A DNA stretch of 64,000 bases from a virus: the IMG/VR virus record IMGVR_UViG_3300025011_000041, positions 1 through 64,000 of that record; one strand, written 5' to 3'. The position numbers and the translations under genes were made by a program. Below the pieces are notes generated by a model. That model did not search any database and had not been told where the DNA came from. It was given only the letters and a program-made list of their open reading frames with translations. Every line of letters begins with the position of its first letter. The stretch's first letter is position 1. This document shows, in pieces, positions 1 to 8,638 of the stretch.

Positions 1-119
1 TTTAATAATTTTGTAAGAATTTAATATTTTGTGATTGATTAAAGGGCAAATCTTAATTGATTTGTCTTTTTGATGTGTCTCAAAGTAGATACAAATAAAA
101 ATGAAAGGAGGAACTACGT

Positions 120-323
120 ATGAATAACTCTACAGAAGAAACAAGCCCAACAAAAGAAAAAGTAACATATCTATACAATATGCTACAAGCGAATTTCTAC
201 TTATCAAAGGGAATTTGTCCTTTGGAAATAGGGATTAATTCAATAACTCATCGAACTTGGATAAAATTTGGTTGGGATGATAGCACAAAAGCATACGAGG
301 AATGGTGTACAAGGAAGAGATAA
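120..323 (+). CDS. Small hypothetical phage protein (67 aa)
   Basis: The ATG follows a strong AAAGGAGG ribosome binding site. The protein is 67 aa with no signal peptide or membrane segment. Its central part (YLYNMLQANFYLSKGICPLE) aligns with the middle of the 45-aa protein at 43405-43542 (YIYNPQQSQFYFSKGILPVK), so the two are paralogues of one small phage family whose members carry a Q-x-x-F-Y-x-S-K-G core. The C-terminus (KAYEEWCTRKR) is longer here. It is probably the first gene of an operon with the ORF6N protein downstream. No function can be assigned. Confidence 0.7.
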   Translation: MNNSTEETSPTKEKVTYLYNMLQANFYLSKGICPLEIGINSITHRTWIKFGWDDSTKAYEEWCTRKR

Positions 324-361
324 TATTGGTGAAAAATAAATATGAAAGAAGGAATAATATA

Positions 362-1228
362 ATGATGGAAAACAATAATGTGTTAATGATTAAAGGCAAG
401 ACAAAAGTTTGTGGTGTAGATATTCCTAATATTTATGGTGGATTTAGTGATAATCAAAAAGTTATGTTAGCAAAGACAGTTGCAATTATTCATGATAAGC
501 AATTAAAACATGTAAACGAATTAATAAATAAGAATCTAAATAATGGATATTTTAAATTTGGAATTGATTATATTGATTTGAAAAAGTCGGTCGGTTCAAA
601 CGACTCACTTTTAGAATTGGGATTTAATAAGCAATCTATAGCTAATTCTAAAAATATATACCTTTTATCCCAACAAGGATATACAACTTTACTGAAATTA
701 CTTGATTCAGAATTGGCAATGAAACAATACAAAATAGTTGTTAGAGATTATTTTAAATTGAAAGGATCTCAAGAATCAATAATATATCTCACTCAAAAAG
801 AGTTAGAACAATTAGTTGTTAGAAAAGATGGGACTATTAGAAGAAATAGAGAAACATCTTCAATATCAACTTTTATACAAAATGGAGAATTGCCTAATAA
901 TAGAAGCACATATGCCTCTTTGACAAATTTAACATATGATATTTTGTTTGGCATGTACGCAAAAGAAATAAAAGAATACTTGGATTTGAAACAGCAAGAC
1001 AATCTTAGAGATTTTCTATCAACTCAAGATTTATCCATAATTAGAGAAGTAGAAGATGAGATACATTGGATGTGTAAGAAAGGATATACTTGGAGAGAAA
1101 TTTATAGAGATTTAGTTAAGGAATATCCTAATAAAGTTGAACCAGTTAGGGCAGAGAAATCTATTAAAGAGTTGAAGAAGGCTAAGAGAATTGCTATTGA
1201 TGAGAGTGTAATTAAGAAGTTGAGATAG
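362..1228 (+). CDS. ORF6N-domain phage antirepressor / regulator
   Basis: I placed the start at ATG 362 after GAAAGAAGGA; the frame stays open upstream to 302 but lacks a ribosome site there. Residues about 8-110 match the ORF6N domain of phage antirepressors (KilA-N/Bro superfamily), with the typical IPNIYGGF-like opening, a helix reading MLAKTVAIIHDKQLKHVNEL and the FKFGIDYIDL segment. The C-terminal 150 residues are basic and helical, ending in a lysine-rich tail. Such proteins bind DNA or repressors and control lysis-lysogeny choices. A rho-independent terminator follows at 1275. Family assignment is from motif reading; the target is unknown. Confidence 0.75.
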   Translation: MMENNNVLMIKGKTKVCGVDIPNIYGGFSDNQKVMLAKTVAIIHDKQLKHVNELINKNLNNGYFKFGIDYIDLKKSVGSNDSLLELGFNKQSIANSKNIYLLSQQGYTTLLKLLDSELAMKQYKIVVRDYFKLKGSQESIIYLTQKELEQLVVRKDGTIRRNRETSSISTFIQNGELPNNRSTYASLTNLTYDILFGMYAKEIKEYLDLKQQDNLRDFLSTQDLSIIREVEDEIHWMCKKGYTWREIYRDLVKEYPNKVEPVRAEKSIKELKKAKRIAIDESVIKKLR

Positions 1229-1274
1229 TATATAGATTTATTAGTTGTTTATAGTAATAAATAAATAAATTATA

Positions 1275-1314
1275 ACAAAGGCATAATCAGATATTTGGTT
1301 GTGCCTTTGTTTTG
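1275..1314 (+). terminator. Rho-independent terminator after antirepressor
   Basis: ACAAAGGCA (1275-1283) pairs with TGCCTTTGT (1302-1310) and is followed by a T run. Confidence 0.75.
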
Positions 1315-1330
1315 ATATGGAGTGAATTAA

Positions 1331-1438
1331 GATAGCAAAGAAAAACCATATAGCAAATTTCATGTGAATTTATCAGAGGAAGGTAAATTAAAGCGTACAT
1401 ATAAAGGAATTCAATTAAAAATAAAGGAAGGTGTTTAA
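1331..1438 (+). pseudogene. Short open frame, possible gene remnant or leader peptide
   Basis: The frame after the TAA at 1328-1330 stays open to TAA 1436-1438 and reads DSKEKPYSKFHVNLSEEGKL and onward for 35 residues, which looks protein-like. The only usual start is GTG at 1364 and it lacks a ribosome site. It may be the 3' end of a decayed gene, or a short reading frame translationally coupled to the resolvase that follows. Confidence 0.25.
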
Positions 1439-2033
1439 TATTAATAATATTTTAAAATTAGTATCCCCTATCCCTGTCAGCGTAAATCACTACATAAAAA
1501 TCAGGAGTTTTATTACATATGTTGGAGGTAAGCCAAAAGCAATGTCAACTTTATATGAAACTGCAGAAGCAAAGAAGTATAAGAAAGATTTTATAAAATA
1601 TATAAAAGATGAAGTAAATATTCAAGGATGGAATTTAACACCTAATAAGACACAGCATTTTTACGTTGACTGCGTTTTTTATTTTGACAGAATTGATAAA
1701 GATGCAAACAATTATTTCAAATTGCTTTTGGATTCAATTACTGAGACACAATTAATATGGTTAGACGACAATACAACATGCGAACGAGTGAATGGCATCT
1801 ATTATGATTCTAAAAATTCACATATAGATATCACCATTTATCCTGTTGACTATGTAGGAATATTTCCTACAGTCAATCAATTAGAAGAATTTAAATCTAA
1901 TTGCATCGGATGTAAACGATATAAAAATAATTGTAGTATTTTAAATAAAGCAGTTGAAGGAAGAATTCAAGATGAAATTGTAGGTTTAGTTTGTAGTAAA
2001 TTTAAAGAATTATCTAAAGTTGTGGTGGTTTAA
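1431..2033 (+). CDS. RusA-like Holliday junction resolvase
   Basis: The core reads FDRIDKDANNYFKLLLDSIT...LIWLDDN, the RusA signature (D-x-D-N-x-x-K, then a D-D pair) that places metal-binding aspartates in this endonuclease family, which cuts four-way junctions during phage recombination or packaging. Length (about 200 aa) exceeds the usual 120-140 aa because of a C-terminal extension with a CIGCKRYKNNC cysteine cluster like that near the end of the 61551-62066 protein. The start is uncertain: GTG 1431 lies inside the Shine-Dalgarno sequence AAGGAAGGTG, and the next well-spaced codon is ATT 1440. The gene sits directly before a nuclease gene, as in many phage early operons. Confidence 0.75.
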   Translation: MFNINNILKLVSPIPVSVNHYIKIRSFITYVGGKPKAMSTLYETAEAKKYKKDFIKYIKDEVNIQGWNLTPNKTQHFYVDCVFYFDRIDKDANNYFKLLLDSITETQLIWLDDNTTCERVNGIYYDSKNSHIDITIYPVDYVGIFPTVNQLEEFKSNCIGCKRYKNNCSILNKAVEGRIQDEIVGLVCSKFKELSKVVVV

Positions 2034-2034
2034 T

Positions 2035-3717
2035 ATGGGTTTAATAACAAAAGAAATTACACGCAAAAATGGTGAAGTAGTAAAAGTAGAAGATTTAGAT
2101 GCTAATTCAAAGGCAAATGTAGAAATTAAGTGCGATGCGTGTGACAAAAAATTAACGAATGTAAAATGGGTAGATTATAAAAAGTGTGTAAAAGAAGACG
2201 GAAGGTACTACTGTATTAATTGTGCAAAAGCAGGATATAAAAAATGGATATCTTTCTTTGAATGGTGCTACTTAAATTTATCTAAAGAAGAAACAGATAG
2301 AATATTAGCACGATGGGATTATGAAAAAAATATAGATAGAGATGGTAATCCTATTAGTCCTAAAGATATAAGTCATGGTTCAAATAAATTATGTTGGTTT
2401 AAATGTTTAAAACACCAAGAACATATTTCTGAACAAAAAAATATTAATACATTTACAAGTGGAAAACAATCTAATATTAATTGTCATCAATGTAATTCAA
2501 TATCAATAACTCATCCACATAAATTAAATTATTTAGTGAACAAAGAAGACGGGTTAAAATATTCCATAGGTTCTCGTAAAAAGATTCTTCTAAGACGCCC
2601 TGAATGTGGATGTGAAAAAGAAAAAAATATTTACGATTGGTTAACTAAAGGGTTAGGGTGTCAATGTTCAGATGGAATGAGTTATCCGAACAAATTTATG
2701 TTTGGGTTTTTAAAACAAATAATGCATTTGAAAAAGATTAAAGACTTTGAAACAGAAAAAACATTTGATTGGTTGGTATATGAGTTTAAAGGGAAATTAA
2801 GCAAAGGACGTTTAGATGGTTATTTTGTATTAAATGGTAAAGAATATGGTATTGAAATGGATGGGTCATTCCATTTGAAAGATAATAATATGAGTGGACA
2901 AACAAAAGAAGAGAGTAAATTTATTGACAATGAAAAAGATAGATTGTGTAGAGAACATGACATTAAAGTTATCAGAATTGATTGTAGTAAGTCAGAATTA
3001 AATTTAATAAAAAATAATATATTAATATCAGAATTACCTAAATTACTGAATTTCAAAGAATCAGATATTAACTGGTTAAAGTGTCATGGATATGCTTGTA
3101 AAAGTCTAGTTAAAGTGGTTTGCGATTTATGGAATAGTGGTATAAATGAAACATTAAAAATAGCTATTCAATTAAAAGTTGATAGAACTACGGTGATCAG
3201 ATATTTGAAACAAGGAGTTACATTGAGTTGGTGTGATTATAATGGCAAAAAAGCAATGAAAAACAAAGAATATCAACATAAAAAAGTGGTATGTTTAACA
3301 ACAAATGAAATTTTTGATAGTATTTTAGATTCTAGTAGTATATATAATATTGAAAAAACAAGTATATCTGCATGTTGTCGTAAAAAGGAAAACAAATCAG
3401 CAGGTAAACACCCAGATAACGGTCAAGTTATGGTATGGATGTTTTATGACGAATTTATTTTAAAAACAGAAGAACAAATTAAAAATATATTAAGCAATGG
3501 TCAAGATAAGAAAATAATATGTTTGACAACTAAAGAAGTTTTTAATAATAACTCAGATGCATCACAAAAATACAATACTAATCCATCTGGAATATCTTCT
3601 TGTTGTAAAAATAAACTTATGTCTGCAGGAAAAATCCTAAGACTAATGAGCCATTGGTTTGGATGTATTATAATGAATATATTACAAAAACTGAGAATGA
3701 AATTGAAGATAGAATAA
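2035..3717 (+). CDS. Zinc-finger / PD-(D/E)XK homing-endonuclease-like protein, C-terminus frameshifted
   Basis: I chose ATG 2035 because it follows the resolvase stop with GTGGTGG upstream. Residues about 38-65 hold a CDAC...CINC zinc ribbon and more Cys pairs follow. Residues about 258-318 (GRLDGYF, YGIEMDGSFH, KDRLCREHDIKVIRID) resemble the Vsr-like/EDxHD fold of phage homing endonucleases. A helix-turn-helix follows near 376-394. Then come tandem NUMOD1-like repeats, each reading (V/I)CLTT.E(I/V)F...SISACC...SAGK. The frame breaks at the A run 3630-3634: one extra A would join it to the third repeat in the next entry, giving about 626 aa. It is probably a selfish nuclease. Confidence 0.7.
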   Translation: MGLITKEITRKNGEVVKVEDLDANSKANVEIKCDACDKKLTNVKWVDYKKCVKEDGRYYCINCAKAGYKKWISFFEWCYLNLSKEETDRILARWDYEKNIDRDGNPISPKDISHGSNKLCWFKCLKHQEHISEQKNINTFTSGKQSNINCHQCNSISITHPHKLNYLVNKEDGLKYSIGSRKKILLRRPECGCEKEKNIYDWLTKGLGCQCSDGMSYPNKFMFGFLKQIMHLKKIKDFETEKTFDWLVYEFKGKLSKGRLDGYFVLNGKEYGIEMDGSFHLKDNNMSGQTKEESKFIDNEKDRLCREHDIKVIRIDCSKSELNLIKNNILISELPKLLNFKESDINWLKCHGYACKSLVKVVCDLWNSGINETLKIAIQLKVDRTTVIRYLKQGVTLSWCDYNGKKAMKNKEYQHKKVVCLTTNEIFDSILDSSSIYNIEKTSISACCRKKENKSAGKHPDNGQVMVWMFYDEFILKTEEQIKNILSNGQDKKIICLTTKEVFNNNSDASQKYNTNPSGISSCCKNKLMSAGKILRLMSHWFGCIIMNILQKLRMKLKIE

Positions 3718-3914
3718 ATAAATCACTAAATCCTCGTGGAAGAAAAATAAGATGTGTAACAACTAATGAAATTTTTAATAGCATTTCTGAAGCTTCAATG
3801 AAATATGGAATCAAAAAATCTAATATTACAGAATGTTGTACCCCTAGTAATAGAAAGAAATCAGCAGGTAAATATCCAGAAACAGGCGAAAAGATGGTTT
3901 GGGAATACTTATAA
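3633..3914 (+). pseudogene. Displaced C-terminal DNA-binding repeat of the 2035 nuclease
   Basis: Read from about 3633 this frame continues the preceding protein: NPKTNEPLVWMYYNEYITKT completes the second repeat and RKIRCVTTNEIFNSISEASM starts a third copy, ending KSAGKYPETGEKMVWEYL. It has no ribosome site of its own (the ATG at 3663 is inside the repeat), so it is the detached end of a frameshifted gene unless slippage on the A run restores the frame. Confidence 0.7.
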
Positions 3915-3979
3915 TAAAATATTTAATTAGTAATAAATATATAAATAAATATATAAATAAAGGAAGTGACTATAAACCA

Positions 3980-4996
3980 ATGGCAGAAATTGCAGACAAA
4001 CTCCCTACGGTTACAGAAGAACAATGGCAAAAACTTAATAAATTTAATAGAACAATCACTACAGAATTTCTAGAAGAATCAACTTCACTTAGTCCAAAAA
4101 CACTTCGTCAATATTTTTCCGCGCTCAGGATTTTCTTTTTTTGGGTTTATGAGCATTGTGATGATAAATCTCTATTAGAAATTAAAAGCAGAGATTTTCT
4201 AAAATATCAAAATTTCCTTGTAAGAAGGGGCATGTCATCTTCAGGAGTTAGATTAAAACGTGCAGCAATCAGTTCTCTAAATGGATATATAATTACATAT
4301 TACGAAGATGAACATCCTACCTTCAAAAACTTCATAACTAAGAAAATAACAGCACCTCCGTCTAATGACTTACATGTAAAACAACCAATGAATGCAGAAG
4401 AATGGGAATTACTTTTGAAAAATCTTGAAGACCGTGAACAATGGCAAAAATTGGCATATTTACATTTTACTTATTCGACAGGCTGTAGAAGAGCAGAGTC
4501 GAGACAGTTACTTAAAGAAGTAGTTGATTATCCTCCTATAATTAAGGAAAAGATTATTAAAAATGAAGATGGAACAGAAGAAATAAATACAATTACATTT
4601 TATACTACGTCTGAGATTCGCTGTAAAGGTAAAGGAGTTATTGGTAAAATTAGAAAATTACAATTCTCCAAAGAGGCTTTAGATGCAATTAATAAGTGGT
4701 TAGAAGTTAGAGGAAATGATGATTGCCCTTATGTGTTCGCAATTAAGAGAGATGGAAAATATCAGCAAGCAGGAGAAGGATTATTTAATGATTGGTGCAA
4801 GGATGATTTTAGCAAAGTTATAAATAGAAGAGTACATCCTCACCAACTAAGAGAACAACGGGCTACGAACCTTGTAATTCATGAAGGGAAAAATATAAAA
4901 TCTGTGCAGGCTTTACTAGGCCATGTCAGCTCGGCAACTAGTGAGATTTATGTGATTAGAGATAATTCAGACGATGTTGAAGATGCATTTAGTTAA
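3980..4996 (+). CDS. Tyrosine recombinase / integrase
   Basis: The start is ATG 3980 after AAAGGAAGTG; an upstream in-frame ATG at 3899 overlaps the nuclease remnant and has no ribosome site. The N-terminal part (about 20-120) is the SAM-like core-binding domain. The catalytic domain shows all expected elements: STGCRRAESR (first Arg, near 170), VHPHQLREQR (H-x-L-R, near 287), LLGH (His near 315) and SEIYV (nucleophile Tyr near 323). The 339-aa length is normal. It probably acts in integration or dimer resolution. The 270-bp gap after it contains the terminator at 5137; no attachment site is identifiable without the host sequence. Confidence 0.85.
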   Translation: MAEIADKLPTVTEEQWQKLNKFNRTITTEFLEESTSLSPKTLRQYFSALRIFFFWVYEHCDDKSLLEIKSRDFLKYQNFLVRRGMSSSGVRLKRAAISSLNGYIITYYEDEHPTFKNFITKKITAPPSNDLHVKQPMNAEEWELLLKNLEDREQWQKLAYLHFTYSTGCRRAESRQLLKEVVDYPPIIKEKIIKNEDGTEEINTITFYTTSEIRCKGKGVIGKIRKLQFSKEALDAINKWLEVRGNDDCPYVFAIKRDGKYQQAGEGLFNDWCKDDFSKVINRRVHPHQLREQRATNLVIHEGKNIKSVQALLGHVSSATSEIYVIRDNSDDVEDAFS

Positions 4997-5136
4997 TAAG
5001 TGCATCTTATCTCAATCCCAGAAAACTAACTTTTGATATGATTATTGATATTTGGAAATATGCTTATATAGCAACACTTTGAGAGAATCACCCAACCTTG
5101 ACGATTCTAATATTTTACATCAGATTTGATAATTTT

Positions 5137-5206
5137 AACTAAATGGCTTAATGGACTGATCATCCATTAAAAAGAAGGTGTCCTTTCCTTTGCCATTTAG
5201 TTTTTT
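5137..5206 (+). terminator. Three-way-junction terminator-like element A
   Basis: An 11-bp closing stem (AACTAAATGGC 5137-5147 with GCCATTTAGTT 5192-5202) encloses an 8-bp hairpin (5148-5155/5163-5170) and a small AAGG/CCTT hairpin (5075-type spacing, 5175-5178/5182-5185), and runs into TTTTTT. Three similar elements occur at 10688, 31434 and 43611. It sits 65 nt before the next start codon, so attenuation is possible as well as termination. Confidence 0.6.
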
Positions 5207-5270
5207 ATATTACTAAAAGGACAAAAATATAGAACAAAAATAATAAAAAAAAAGAAAAGGACGTGTAAAA

Positions 5271-6044
5271 ATGGAAAAGACAAGAGGAATTTATAAAATT
5301 GAATGTAAAGCAAATGGGAAAGTGTATATGGGAGAGAGTAACGATATAGAAAAACGATGGGAAGTGCATATAGAAGATTTAAGTAGCAATAAACACCACA
5401 GTTATAAACTCCAAAGAGATTGGAATACTTACGGTAAAAATAATTTTACATTTGATATAGTAGAAGAGGTAAAAAATCAACAAACACAATACAAAACAAC
5501 AATGCAATTAATATATGTAGAAGGTACATATATTAATAAATATAATTCCATAACAAACGGTTATAACATTGAAAATACGGTTGAAAAAGTGTTGAGTGGA
5601 GCAAGAGTTATTTTAAGTGCTAAAGTTGATTCAATATACTTAAAAAGATTAATAGCGTTTAATGGGGTTTTACCAAATAAGAAACCTAAAGAATTAAAAC
5701 CTAAAGCAAAAATAAATATTAAATCTACTGTTGTCGTAAATACTACTCCTAAGAAAAAGAAGTTAAATACAATGTTAAATTGTGTGTCAATAGTGGAAGA
5801 ATTGATAGCAGATGGATATATAATAGATTTTTCTAGAAGTGGACTATATAAGGTTTTAGAATTTAAGAATATATTCAAACATGAAAATAATTCATTTTAC
5901 ATAAACGAAAAATATATAAGTGATGGTTATTTTATTAACGGAAAAGAAAATATAAATCAACAAGGTTATAAATATAATCAAATACTAATTACTGAAAATG
6001 GTAAAGAGTTTATTATTTCTTTATTAAATCTTAAAAAGCGTTGA
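5271..6044 (+). CDS. GIY-YIG endonuclease fused to KilAC-like domain
   Basis: Residues 5-95 form a GIY-YIG nuclease: GIYKIE at 6-11, KVYMGES near 18-24, an Arg in EKRW, and a Glu in the VEGTYI region. A basic linker (KKPKELKPKAK, PKKKK) follows. Residues about 165-257 (VSIVEELIADG..., KYISDGYFI, ILITENGKEFIISLL) resemble the KilAC/antirepressor C-terminal domain. This would join a homing-type nuclease to a phage regulator DNA-binding domain. The ATG follows AAAAGGACGTG. The nuclease call is solid; the C-terminal domain call is by pattern only. Confidence 0.7.
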   Translation: MEKTRGIYKIECKANGKVYMGESNDIEKRWEVHIEDLSSNKHHSYKLQRDWNTYGKNNFTFDIVEEVKNQQTQYKTTMQLIYVEGTYINKYNSITNGYNIENTVEKVLSGARVILSAKVDSIYLKRLIAFNGVLPNKKPKELKPKAKINIKSTVVVNTTPKKKKLNTMLNCVSIVEELIADGYIIDFSRSGLYKVLEFKNIFKHENNSFYINEKYISDGYFINGKENINQQGYKYNQILITENGKEFIISLLNLKKR

Positions 6045-6133
6045 TATTTTTTACTTTGTTAAATTATCATCTCTAATCAAACAACATCAAACCAATAAAT
6101 AATTATTTGTCGAAACAAATCATATTAAATTCA

Positions 6134-6162
6134 TTGTATTTTACTCCTTTTTCATATATACT
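6134..6162 (+). promoter_or_regulatory. Sigma-A-type promoter of secreted Ig-like protein
   Basis: TTGTAT (6134-6139), 17 nt, TATACT (6157-6162), about 40 nt before ATG 6204. Confidence 0.55.
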
Positions 6163-6203
6163 ACTTACAGATAAGTAATTAAAAGTAAATGGAGGAAACA
6201 TAT

Positions 6204-7178
6204 ATGAAAAAACTATTAACCACAATTTCCACAATCACATTATCCCTGTCCTTATTACTTACCCCTATCCTAACAACACCTACATTAGCATCAGAGGCTA
6301 GTTTAAACCCAAATCAACAAATATCACAACAATCCCTTCTATCAACTACATCAATAAAACCAACAAAAGTAACACTAAATTGCAAAACAATAACCTTAAA
6401 CACAAGTTCAACCACAACACTTATTCCTACTATATCCCCTTCAAATGCAACAAATCAGTCAGTTACTTGGAAATCAAGCAATACTAAAATAGCTACAATT
6501 AACTCAGAAGGATTAATAACTGGAATTAAAGCAGGTAAAGCAACTATCACAGCAACTACAGTAGATGGTAAGAAAACAGCTAAATGTATTGTAACTGTAA
6601 AAACTGCTCCAATTCCTACTATCACTTCTATTGCAACTGTTAGCGTAACTACTACAGCAGGGACAGCTCCTATACTACCTAATCAAGTTGTAGCAACAAT
6701 GAGTAATAGAACAACAAAAAATGTTAATGTTACTTGGGTTACTCCATTAACTAGTCAATATGATTCTGTAGGTACATTTACTGTAAGTGGTAGAATTGCT
6801 GAATCAACTACTATTAAAGCAATTGCTAATGTTACAGTTGTAAATCCAGAACCTACAATTCAAGATACTCAAAGATTGGTTTTAGGAAAATGGATGACTG
6901 ATACTAAAAGGACATCATTTGAATTTTTCAATGATGGTACAGTGGAACATATATATTATTTACCTAATTTTGAACCTAGTTTGAAATATGAATCAAATTA
7001 CACATTTAGCAGTCCAACTAGAATCAAAATTCAAGAAATCAGGTATTATAATTATACTTTCAGTGAATGGACAAATACTAGTACAATTATAACAAGTGAT
7101 ATAGTTGTTGATAATACGAAGTTAAAATTTGTAAGATGGAATTCTAATGGAGATTTGGTATTAAATAGATTACAATAA
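6204..7178 (+). CDS. Secreted protein with bacterial Ig-like (BIG2 and BIG4-like) domains
   Basis: ATG 6204 has GGAGGAA upstream and starts a signal peptide (MKKLLTT..., hydrophobic core, likely cleavage after TLASEA). Residues about 48-135 are a BIG2 domain with the SVTWKSSNTKIATINSEGLI and GKATITATT signatures. Residues about 140-220 resemble a second Ig-like (group 4) domain. The last 100 residues contain a LGKWM...TSFEFFNDGTV segment like small lipocalin-type bacterial domains. It has its own promoter and terminator, so it behaves as a lysogenic-conversion (moron) gene that could decorate the host surface. The ligand is unknown. Its 5' coding part is noticeably C-rich. Confidence 0.75.
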   Translation: MKKLLTTISTITLSLSLLLTPILTTPTLASEASLNPNQQISQQSLLSTTSIKPTKVTLNCKTITLNTSSTTTLIPTISPSNATNQSVTWKSSNTKIATINSEGLITGIKAGKATITATTVDGKKTAKCIVTVKTAPIPTITSIATVSVTTTAGTAPILPNQVVATMSNRTTKNVNVTWVTPLTSQYDSVGTFTVSGRIAESTTIKAIANVTVVNPEPTIQDTQRLVLGKWMTDTKRTSFEFFNDGTVEHIYYLPNFEPSLKYESNYTFSSPTRIKIQEIRYYNYTFSEWTNTSTIITSDIVVDNTKLKFVRWNSNGDLVLNRLQ

Positions 7179-7207
7179 TTGTGATAATTGTTTTGTTGGT
7201 TGTGTTT

Positions 7208-7235
7208 AAGACCTCTGTGATATGGGGTCTTTTTG
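7208..7235 (+). terminator. Terminator of the Ig-like protein gene
   Basis: AAGACC (7208-7213) pairs with GGTCTT (7226-7231) followed by T residues. Confidence 0.6.
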
Positions 7236-7385
7236 ATATTTAATCTTACTATAGGATATATTATGATTGTGTTGTGATATTGATTAACAAGCGTGAGGAT
7301 TGCTTGTGTTGTGTTTTAATTGTTAGTTGGTATGATTGTATGGGTCGGAATTGTTTAAGGGATTAGAATGAGTTTTATTAAAGAA

Positions 7386-7416
7386 AAGAGACTCTAGTTG
7401 GAATAGAGTCTCTTTA
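7386..7416. terminator. Bidirectional terminator
   Basis: Perfect 12-bp stem AAAGAGACTCTA (7386-7397) / TAGAGTCTCTTT (7405-7416) between the plus-strand Ig-like gene and the minus-strand antirepressor; it serves mainly the minus-strand gene. Confidence 0.75.
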
Positions 7417-7432
7417 GTATTATATTTATTTC

Positions 7433-8239
7433 TTATTGCACAAACTCAACTTCATGTAATTTATACATTTCTTGTACTAATACATTCACCTCGTTTTCAT
7501 ACAATTTACAAGCAATGGCAAATAACTCATCTATCATACCAATTTCCTCAATATATTCTAATTTGCTTCTTAATTTAGATTTATGAGTTTTATTGTAAGA
7601 TTCCATTCTAGCATTTATTTTAAGATGGTATTTTTGTTCAAAATTAAAATATAATTCCTTCCATCTATCATTAAAATTACTGCATTTCATAACCACACGA
7701 TTAAGGATTTGTCTTTTTGATGCAAGAGGTATATCTTCAACTAAACCAGAAATTACATTGGATTGATGATCTATTTCTTGTTTTTGTTCTGTGATTATCT
7801 TTTGTTGTTCTTTTACATTTTGAAATACTCCTAGTAATAATTGTTTATGATTATCATCTAGAGTATTAAAATATGTATTGATCATTATTTCTGGATTAGC
7901 AATAAATCCTCCTGTTTTAAGAATTGTTGGAATTACAGTATCAAATACCCAAGATTCGAACTTTTCAGCTTGAGGTAGTTTGCTTCCTGCTATAAGTCTA
8001 TAAATGTCGCCTTCTGGAATAAGATTTACTTCAATTCCATTAACTTTTAATCCGTTACACTTTGTAACGCCTTTACATTTTCTTGATAATGTAGTTCTCC
8101 AACCTCCTTCTGAATAACCTAAAGCTTTTAAGACATCGTTAGCTACTGTGTATGGTTTACCATCTATTTGCGTTACTCTTAATTGACCAAATAATTCACT
8201 AGTAAATACTTGTAATTCAGTTGTCATTGTTGTTGTCAT
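7433..8239 (-). CDS. Bro-N / ORF6C phage antirepressor
   Basis: The N-terminal 115 residues match the Bro-N domain (FGQLRVTQIDGKPYTVANDV, ALGY, W.F..VIPTILKTGGF). The C-terminal 100 residues match the ORF6C domain (KRQILNRVV, RWKELYFNFEQKYH, NARMESYNK). This two-domain plan is typical of phage antirepressors, which inactivate a CI-like repressor or bind DNA. It is divergent from the XRE gene at 8639 across a 400-bp control region, as expected for a lysogeny switch. The ATG follows AAAGAAAGAGG on the minus strand, and a perfect terminator lies downstream. Confidence 0.85.
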   Translation of the reverse strand: MTTTMTTELQVFTSELFGQLRVTQIDGKPYTVANDVLKALGYSEGGWRTTLSRKCKGVTKCNGLKVNGIEVNLIPEGDIYRLIAGSKLPQAEKFESWVFDTVIPTILKTGGFIANPEIMINTYFNTLDDNHKQLLLGVFQNVKEQQKIITEQKQEIDHQSNVISGLVEDIPLASKRQILNRVVMKCSNFNDRWKELYFNFEQKYHLKINARMESYNKTHKSKLRSKLEYIEEIGMIDELFAIACKLYENEVNVLVQEMYKLHEVEFVQ

Positions 8240-8566
8240 GTTTTAATTACCTCTTTCTTTTAATTAATTATTTTTGTATTCTCTGATATTTTGTACTTGC
8301 AATGGATGCTAAAATTTTGTACTCCTTTAAGGTAGTACCAACCTTGCCCTCTCCTTTCTGTATTGTTGTATACTTTATGTATCTATATCCCAAGGCCCAT
8401 CTCGAATAATATTTATCACTTCCTTTCTTTATTGTATTTTTTATTTGTATCACCTTCATCATTATATAGGAAGAAGTTGAATTTGTAAAGTAATAAATAA
8501 AATTAATTGACATTGTTTATGTGAGTATGATATTATTAAGATGTTGATAGATAGTTTATAGCATTG
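8240..8566. promoter_or_regulatory. Control region between antirepressor and XRE gene
   Basis: This stretch carries the 5' leader of the minus-strand antirepressor. On the minus strand it holds two purine-rich ribosome-site-like runs (in 8347-8357 and 8418-8430) that precede no convincing gene. A plus-strand TTGACA (8507-8512) and TATTAT (8531-8536), 18 nt apart, may be an additional promoter. An 81-residue minus-strand open frame exists but has no ribosome site and is not called. Confidence 0.4.
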
Positions 8567-8595
8567 TTGATACTTTGTTCATAAAACTATATAAT
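8567..8595 (+). promoter_or_regulatory. Promoter of the XRE regulator
   Basis: TTGATA (8567-8572), 17 nt, TATAAT (8590-8595), about 40 nt before the GTG start at 8639. Confidence 0.7.
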
Positions 8596-8638
8596 AGTAT
8601 TATATGGGCAATAGTAAGTATAGGAATGGAGTGATATC

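Noticed and set aside
793-1002. Antisense frame of the ORF6N gene
   Set aside because: Mirror-frame reading of a well-supported gene, hydrophobic as expected for AT-rich shadows; no start signals.
5100-5210. Phage attachment site beside the integrase
   Set aside because: No repeat with any other part of the window; only the three-way-junction stem is present, and the host sequence is unknown.
8268-8513. 81-residue minus-strand frame in the antirepressor leader
   Set aside because: No ribosome site at its start, which falls on a plus-strand -35 box; composition is not protein-like.
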